Positions 57,245 through 64,000 of a stretch of DNA of 64,000 nucleotides are shown piece by piece. A program made the position numbers and the translations under genes. Position 1 is the first letter of the stretch, and each line of letters opens with the position of its first letter. Below the pieces are notes generated by a model. The model saw nothing but the letters and a program-made list of their open reading frames with translations. It was not told the DNA's origin and did no database searches. The stretch comes from Membranipora membranacea (taxonomy: Eukaryota > Bryozoa > Gymnolaemata > Cheilostomatida > Membraniporidae), in assembly GCA_914767715.1 (NCBI GenBank), contig OU612074.1, positions 19,702,062 through 19,766,061 of the forward strand. The letters run 5' to 3'.

Positions 57245-58502
57245 TCCCACCGCACAGAGCTGGTATATAGCTGCTATTGGGTTGACCTTGCTTTATTGTT
57301 ACTGGATGACACATAAAATGATTCATGACCCACCTCAGAAAACGAGCTCAGATTTGAATGCAGGTTTTCTTTGGATTATGGAAGACTTATTTTTATATTT
57401 ATAAATTGCAAGTCTAAACATAACTAGACCTAAGATCACATTAAAAGTGAATCCGTAGATGTAGAGTAAGTTTCAGATCTAATAGACATTATGTGCAAAG
57501 GAGTCCAATCAATTATTTGGCGAAGGTGGAATCAACCAGCCCAGTTACCGTCCTCACAATAAAGGGCTCGCGCATCCTATCTGACCTGTTCAACTGATGA
57601 TAAAACTAGTTGATGGGAAATTCTGGCAGGAATACCATATTTGGTTGATTCTGGAAGTCTCACTATGTTATACAAGACACCACTAATGGGTTAATCATGA
57701 CAATTAAGTATAAATTGGTACAAAGTCATGCTTTAAATTATGCTCAAAACCAAAAACTTGCACCAGTATGCCACAAATTTGAATTCATTTGGAAAATGGA
57801 GACAGATTATCACAAAGAAATGGCAAATCATCGAATAATAATTCACTCCTTAAAAATTGGGCATAAAGTACATGCGTTTGTCTGGGTTGTGAGTAAAGTT
57901 GTCGTAGTGGTGCCCATCAACCAATGTCAATCCTATGAGGGTGGGTCAAAAATAACTTGTGTATATCACTGTATCCCCAGTTGCTCCATAGCCTACAAGG
58001 CTGACCATATCATTCTCGTATTCAAACTTCACTCCAAACTGCCATCCTAATTCGAGCAGGGAGGGTATATCCCACCCTCCCTGATTCAAGGATTCCAAAT
58101 TATGTCAATGAGAAAAAGGCAGTAAAAGGCGTAAACATTGTAAGATATGGATAGCTTAACTGCAAAATCATTATGCAGGGATGGGGGAGGGAGGCGGTAA
58201 GAAATCCAACCCGTTCAATCAGACTAAGCTAACCGAGAGTCAATGTTATTCACCACTGTCATATTACATTCAGTAATTTTTTATGAGCTGCAAGAGACAA
58301 TCGTACGAAAAATCTGTGGTACGCTACTATCAACCATGACAGTATTGAACAAACAAATTGGTTTGCCAAATCCTAATTAGATAAGTAAGAAAAATCCATG
58401 AACAAAACAAGCTCAGAGGACCAGGCAAAGCACAAGCCTACTAGAAATCGTATAGAAAACACCACTGCAGAAACGATGTGTTTGACAAGAGAAGTTTTCA
58501 AC

Positions 58503-58631
58503 TAGCTTTGGCTCAGATCGAGCATGATCCAATTTGCTTGTATTTAGGGTTTGAGCCGCTGCAAGATTGCCAGTAGAATGGGAATGAACTGACTGCTGGC
58601 AATTTGGATCAAACTTGTTCTAGCTTTGGCT
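58503..58631. mobile_element. Inverted-repeat element with perfect 11-bp target duplication (copy 5)
   Basis: The element at 58514-58620 starts CAGATCGAGCATGATCCAAT and ends ATTTGGATCAAACTTGTTC. It is flanked by perfect 11-bp direct repeats TAGCTTTGGCT (58503-58513 and 58621-58631). Confidence 0.8.
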
Positions 58632-61600
58632 GGGTTAGAAAAATTACTCGAAAATCACTGAGAAGTAGCACCTAATACCAGATGTGGTGGCTGGTACGAC
58701 TCACGGAACAGACGACTGCACATAAACACGGTTACACACTGAGGGTGGTACTAGCCATGATTGTGTCCATAACATTGGGCGTATCACTTTGTATTTACCC
58801 TACTATCTTATAGCACACAGAACACAGAGCCCGACTTTACAATCATAACCACATACAAAACATATAATTATTCTCCCGGGAATGAATGACTCAATTATTA
58901 TTGTATACATTGAAGGCGGGCAGGGTATAATTATCCCGGACCATTAGCTATGAAATTTAAGAGTCTCAAATCCAGACAAGGCGTTTAGGTGAAGCTTTCT
59001 GCTTTGTGAGAGTTTGGTGATCTGTGATATGATATGTGAGGACAATAGGTGTCCATGATAGTTCCAAAGTACTAAAGAGCTAAAGCTAACAACATCTCGG
59101 GGCAAAGCACGTTCAATTCCTAGACCAAGAAACACGATTCATTTCCAAGACTTTTCCAAATCTGATATGGTTCCAAGCATGCTAGACCTAACCCTTGAGT
59201 TGGGTATAAAAACGTCTTGCAAGCGTGCAACAACTTTGCAGGCCCTAAAACGATATCCGTTCGGAATACTATCCTATCCCAACCTCCCCGCCCCAACCCT
59301 GAATGGTTTGACTCACTACTAAGTTTGGGTTGGCTACTTACTGTCACAAGTTAAAAGTCCCGTGCCAGATGTCACTACAGCAGACGATAATCCGAGTTAT
59401 TTGTTTTATGAGGACAATAGTAATGCGTTGTTTGGCATGTGGCGTAAAAAAGTCCCCTCAACTGATGAAACCTTATCATTATCAAATCTATTTTATTACC
59501 ATTGCCATGGGAACCAAGGAAAAGTTGGCACATTGTGTGCGTGGAGAAAACCCTTTTGCAATAATATTTTGCAGTGCAGATGTTTGTCAAGTACTCAATG
59601 TTTGATTAGAAGTGATCATTATTATTTTCAATTTTATGCTAATAATGAGATCATTAGGACTTGTAAGAGTGCTCCTTGACGCCTCTCACGTCAATATGAG
59701 GAAACTTTGATTTACTACTAGACAAGAAGAAAACAATCAGCACCATTTCTTACTCATAGACAACAAGCCTGAATCAGAGTGAAGGCAACTTAATACATGG
59801 GGCTATGTGGATGAATTGTGTGCTATGTTGGTGATAAGGGGTCGTAACTTCACATGGTTATACAATTTACACCTCTGTTCTAGAGATCAGCACAGCGCGA
59901 ACAAAATAATCTTTGGTCCGTGATTATCATTGCCTTCGGCTACCCATATTTTCTAATTTAAACATCCCGCAATTGAGGATGCTAGGAATCCCAACCTGAT
60001 TATCTGGGCCAGGTTTATTTACCATTATTAGTCTGTCTGTAGTCCATAGGACAATTCTGAATTTTTGGAGCAGTTTACTCTGGGTTATTTTTGTATCGGC
60101 CTGGTCTTGCTTCTCTCACCCCTTTCCTGTCCACCCCTAAAATCGAGGTGTACAGGAGAAAATCTGTCGCAGAGCTTTTGCAGACCAAATGGCGCAGTGC
60201 ATTGTCGAGAGCGAGAAGGCTATTGAAAAGTCACATGCTTCACAGTTTCATGAGATCAACGAACTACTTCTGCTGGTGGAAATCACACAACAAATCACCA
60301 TTAACTTTATAAGTAAATGGTATTGTGGCATTCCATCCCTAGAATCCCTCAACTGACCCAATGCCAAACTCTTCAAAGAATTCACATGACAATAACACAA
60401 CACTAGAGATCCCTGTAGCGGACCATATCCAGGTCAGGGGATTAAGTACTAATCAGTTTGTTATCCTACCTTTACAGGCTTCTGTCTCCGATTGAGTAAA
60501 CTAATCTGATCAAAAGTTGATTTATTTCCACTTCCTCTTTTTTATCCACGGAGATGTAGCTGAAGACAATCTGAGTGATCAAATTTCTCGACGTGTTAGA
60601 AAGATGGAAGCAAATAATCCAGCAAATATTTCCTGAACAGCGTCAGTTATAATTTTGTTGCAACTTGTACCTAGATATGGTGATTCAATCAGACGCTCTG
60701 GTAAGACGAGACAAGGCTTGATGAGTATTTTGTAATAATTCAAATTGTCGAGTACGACTTGGCCTCGATTTCTGCAACACACCAATAGTGAGGGATATTG
60801 ATCTCCTTAATATCCGAACTATTTACTTAGCTTGATATCAACAGCGACAGAGAGGTCGAGGTGATGACACACAATAATATATCCTATGTGTGTGTATATA
60901 TACTCATCGGATGTAGGCTGTCATCAAACTAACCGCTTATCCGCTGCTGATGTCGCTCACTGTGTTGAGTAAATTGCTCCAATACAGCAGGGCGTTTATT
61001 ATTTGTCCCCTGAGGCAGCGAGCCAACATACACTGTATCAATGTAAGCAAGCCGATAGCTATATAGATAACTTGCCTTGACTTTGAAAGCTGCGACGAAG
61101 AAATATGTATCACTGTATAGATGAAGAAGCTATCATCTAAGACTTTGCCGAGAGCAGCTTTATTACATTATACTAGATCCAATTAGTTGCTTTTTATCTC
61201 GAGTTAGAATCTAGTAGGGATGACAATGTTTTGTAGACTACCGCAGACAGTCCACAGTTGATGTTATAAGGTGATGATTTTAGATCTTGACCACAGCAGT
61301 AGTCATTGAAGATTTGTGTCACCAAGTCTAATCTTCAATATTCTCGCACTTCTGAAAAATAATGTCAATGAGATTATCATTTACTGCTCTGGCCACCGTG
61401 CCGACTGCTATCTCCGGCCAACTAAGATGAATGGAATAATTAATTTTTAAAACTACTCTGAATCTGAGTCAAAGCAATTACTGACTCACCCAATGGTTAT
61501 CTAATATATTGATCTAAAAGTCACAGGGTAATAAATAATGCAACAGGAAAAATTAAATTAGTTTCACTAAATTTCAATAGTTCAATCAAAATGAAGGTAT

Positions 61601-62283
61601 CCGCTTACAGATTAGCGTAGCGTTCACAGACAGAGTCCCAAAAAACAAGTATGTGTTTTATCCCTCAAACTGTTGCCCCTCACCACTACCTGACAGTCCA
61701 CCTCCCTCTCTCCCAGGGTACTTTGTCTATGTTTATCTTACTGAGGTAGTTGAAGCAATAAAATATACATCAACGGCAAATTTAGGGAGAAAGACGGGTT
61801 TCCAAAGAAGAAGAAATACTCAATTACAAAACCAATACCCTACAGAAAAAATACAAAGAGCAGTACAAACAGGGAAACTATCAATTCCCATATAAATTAG
61901 GTTTCAACTCCGATTAGGAAGGTTCAGGTATAGCTCTTCATTGTCATTGGTGACATAGTTTGTTCAACAGTGTCAACTACGTCTGATCTTGAAAACCTCA
62001 CAAATATCCTAACAACTCCACCGTCAAATATATCAACTCCTCAACATCAAGAATTGACCAGCAAGTTGCTGTTAAAACACTCGGCGGCACAGATCAAGCA
62101 TCCACTCACCTTATTCTTACAGCGAGATGATGAACAATAAGGTTCCCTATTTAGAAGCCATCAACGTAGGAGGCTACGCCAAGTATGGTGAGAGTTTTAA
62201 AATAAAGTACAGCCGCTCAAAGTCAAAGTGCTTCTCAAGGTTATAATTAAATTGAGAGGATGAATATATTGGCCTGTCTTTAA

Positions 62284-62456
62284 AGGATGGGTGGGTGCCC
62301 CTACCTCCCTGATCTAACACATACAGGCTCCAAGGCTATTATCATGTATTGGCCTTGCCTTGGCGAAATCTCTTTAATAGGCGGGTGGGTGCCTTCTTCA
62401 GCCCCCCCCCCCCCCCGATCTTTTACGGACAAACTCCCAGGCTATTATCATATATT
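62284..62456. repeat. Imperfect tandem duplication with poly-C
   Basis: GGGTGGGTGCC...GATCT...GGCTATTATCAT appears twice about 95-110 bases apart. The second copy carries a 15-base C run. Confidence 0.65.
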
Positions 62457-63247
62457 TTATGTCTAATCATAGCCTACTGTCAATAAAACCTTGTTTGTAA
62501 AGTAGCAATATAAACCATTATTGTAACCTTCCCATTACCAATCCTTAATATTTACCATCAGCTATCTAAGCTGCTATTGTTATAGATAATGATCCAAGGC
62601 CACTAAGGACAGAATTAGTCAGCTTATTATTATGTCAGCTTATTTGTTTTGTCCACACTTCATTCAGATAGATAGGTAGGGTCCTCTATTTGTAGGAAAA
62701 GCTGTGAAATCAGAGGGGCTTTATGTAATAATATCATAATTGTTGCTGGTGAAATCATGATGTACTTAAATTAAAGTACACAACAAGGCCATGCCTTCTG
62801 CATCCCCATTATTACGACAATGATATCAAAGATTATTTCACTATTTCAAATTTTAAGCTGTGAAGGTACAATAATCATACTGCAACTTTCAAGATCTACA
62901 AACTATTCCATAATATAATAATTGTCCCCTCCCTCCCCCATTGAACGGATTCCCACCCTCTCTGATTGAACTTGGCTGTGAATGGTAGTTGATTTGCCTC
63001 CTAGTTATATAGAAAGCCTACTTTTTGAGCGCAAAAAGACATGCAGCAATGATCATCTAGTGAGCCCATGCAAGGAATCAATCAAATAAGGATGAGAAGA
63101 TGTTCAGTAACAGCCTGGAGGGAAAGTAATGATTTTTCATTCTGTAAACAGAACCCTGAGTTCAGCAATCAATCAATTAGTTCCTTCATAACATCCACTT
63201 GATCATCATCATAAGTCTCTACAACTGCAGTTGTAGTTATCCTAAAA

Positions 63248-63485
63248 TAACTGTTTCCCCAATAAACTCCGGTCCATTTATAGTCTCGATAACCTTTAAA
63301 ACCTTGATGTTGCTTGGTTTTTTGTTTCCGGTATCAGAACGGGTCTACGGACTGGATCTTGTTGGGGCACAGGAGCATTTGAGGTCGGATGCTCTTCCTG
63401 ACACCACCGCTACACGGGACGTCTCGATTAAAAGACCCATGCCTTACCCATTGCACCACTGCTGCTACTAACTGTTTCCCCAATA
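63248..63485 (-). mobile_element. tRNA-type SINE with perfect 17-bp target duplication
   Basis: The insert at 63265-63468 is flanked by the identical 17-mer TAACTGTTTCCCCAATA (63248-63264 and 63469-63485). Read on the minus strand, it starts with a tRNA-like head: box A-like GTGGTGCAATGGGTAAGGC, then a box B-like AATCGAGACGTCCC about 30 nt later. Next comes GTCAGGAAGAGCATCCGACC, like the central region shared by several widespread animal SINE families (family name not verified). Length 204 bp. A perfect duplication implies a recent insertion. Confidence 0.85.
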
Positions 63486-64000
63486 TGCCGATAATATTTA
63501 AGATGATGCACAGCTGAGGCAGATGTGCGCAATGACAGTATCAGGTATTTACGATCAGCGGAAATTAGCCAATAATGCTCACTTTACACCACTTCCCACC
63601 AGATAGCAGTCAACATAATCACTGGTATTATTTATTTGTCAAACTAATAAAGGACTTTGTAAAGTCAACAAGTCTGAAAAAATTAATAAAATATGTCTAG
63701 GTGAGTCATATATGGCTTCAAGGAAGGATTAAGTCCTGTAACAATGCTGTACTTGTGTTAGGTTATAATGTATCAGAGGTTTATCACACAGGGGTCTTTG
63801 CACACAAAGGAACATTGTTCTTTTTCCCAACATTTTGACACAATTTATTGCAGTGTGATTCAATCAGCTTGACTTTATGTCTTTATGAGGAATGCATATT
63901 TCCAAATTATAGGTTTGTTACGTTTGATTAATGTGTCATATTCTGCTGTATAGAATAACATAATATTATACACACTGCCATAAGTCTCGCTCCAAACAGT
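63486..64000. other. Window end, no feature
   Basis: AT-rich sequence beyond the SINE; nothing recognised. Confidence 0.6.

Larger units (their letters stand above)
55621..63247. other. Upstream region of SHANK; no firm gene
   Basis: Should contain the main SHANK promoter and at least one non-coding first exon, because exon 1 has a good acceptor just before its 5'UTR; I cannot place either. Weak donors exist near 60668 and 61609 on the minus strand. Three plus-strand stretches (56293-56484, 59380-59450, 60140-60310) have coding-like texture but no recognisable product. 62.28-62.46 kb is an imperfect direct duplication (GGGTGGGTGCC then GGCTATTATCAT, twice) with a 15-base C run at 62402-62416. 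Confidence 0.5.

Noticed and set aside
1-64000. CRISPR arrays, rRNA or tRNA genes, prokaryotic operons
   Set aside because: None seen; the intron-exon structure is animal and the only tRNA-like sequence is the SINE head.

Overview
The window is animal genomic DNA. It is AT-rich, split by GT-AG introns, and littered with short inverted-repeat elements. It holds most of one gene on the minus strand: a SHANK/ProSAP postsynaptic scaffold. I assembled 20 coding exons whose phases all agree, from the start codon at 55579 down to 475. They add to 2521 nt, or 840 codons plus one base, with no internal stop. Domains run in the diagnostic order: SPN (Shank N-terminal, ubiquitin-like), ankyrin repeats, SH3, PDZ, then the start of the proline-rich tail. 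The rest of the tail, any C-terminal SAM domain and the 3' end lie beyond position 1. The single broad SHANK gene points to an invertebrate bilaterian. I cannot name the phylum or species.

Layout, in transcription order (right to left). 55.6-64 kb is upstream DNA with a SINE at the far right and no firm gene. 55.58-43.6 kb holds exons 1-9 (SPN, ankyrin repeats, linker). 41.2-34.2 kb holds the SH3 domain, split over exons 10 and 11. 24.2-19.3 kb holds three small linker exons, two of them microexons of 21 and 30 nt. 7.37-3.5 kb holds three PDZ exons. 2.67-0.47 kb holds three tail exons.

The most striking point is that four more coding exons in this gene's introns look like alternative first exons. 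Each begins with an ATG preceded by an in-frame stop, and each is in phase with a downstream SHANK exon. They are a 37-nt mini exon (37429-37465), a 241-codon exon (28193-28916), a giant 4436-nt exon of 1478 codons (12586-17021), and a 153-codon exon that runs unspliced into the first PDZ exon (7293-7752). One gene could therefore make a full SPN-ANK-SH3-PDZ scaffold and several proteins that lack SPN and ANK but carry long disordered N-termini. Two of these N-termini contain PPxxF motifs of the Homer EVH1 type.

Mobile DNA in the introns includes a short element family with 10-11 bp target duplications, a TA-flanked MITE family, a recurrent TCCCACAATGCA motif, small hairpin elements, a 53-bp tandem array, and a tRNA-type SINE with a perfect 17-bp target duplication. 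Apart from SHANK I found no gene I would call with confidence. Domain and family calls come from reading the translated sequence and remembering the families; nothing was searched or computed.
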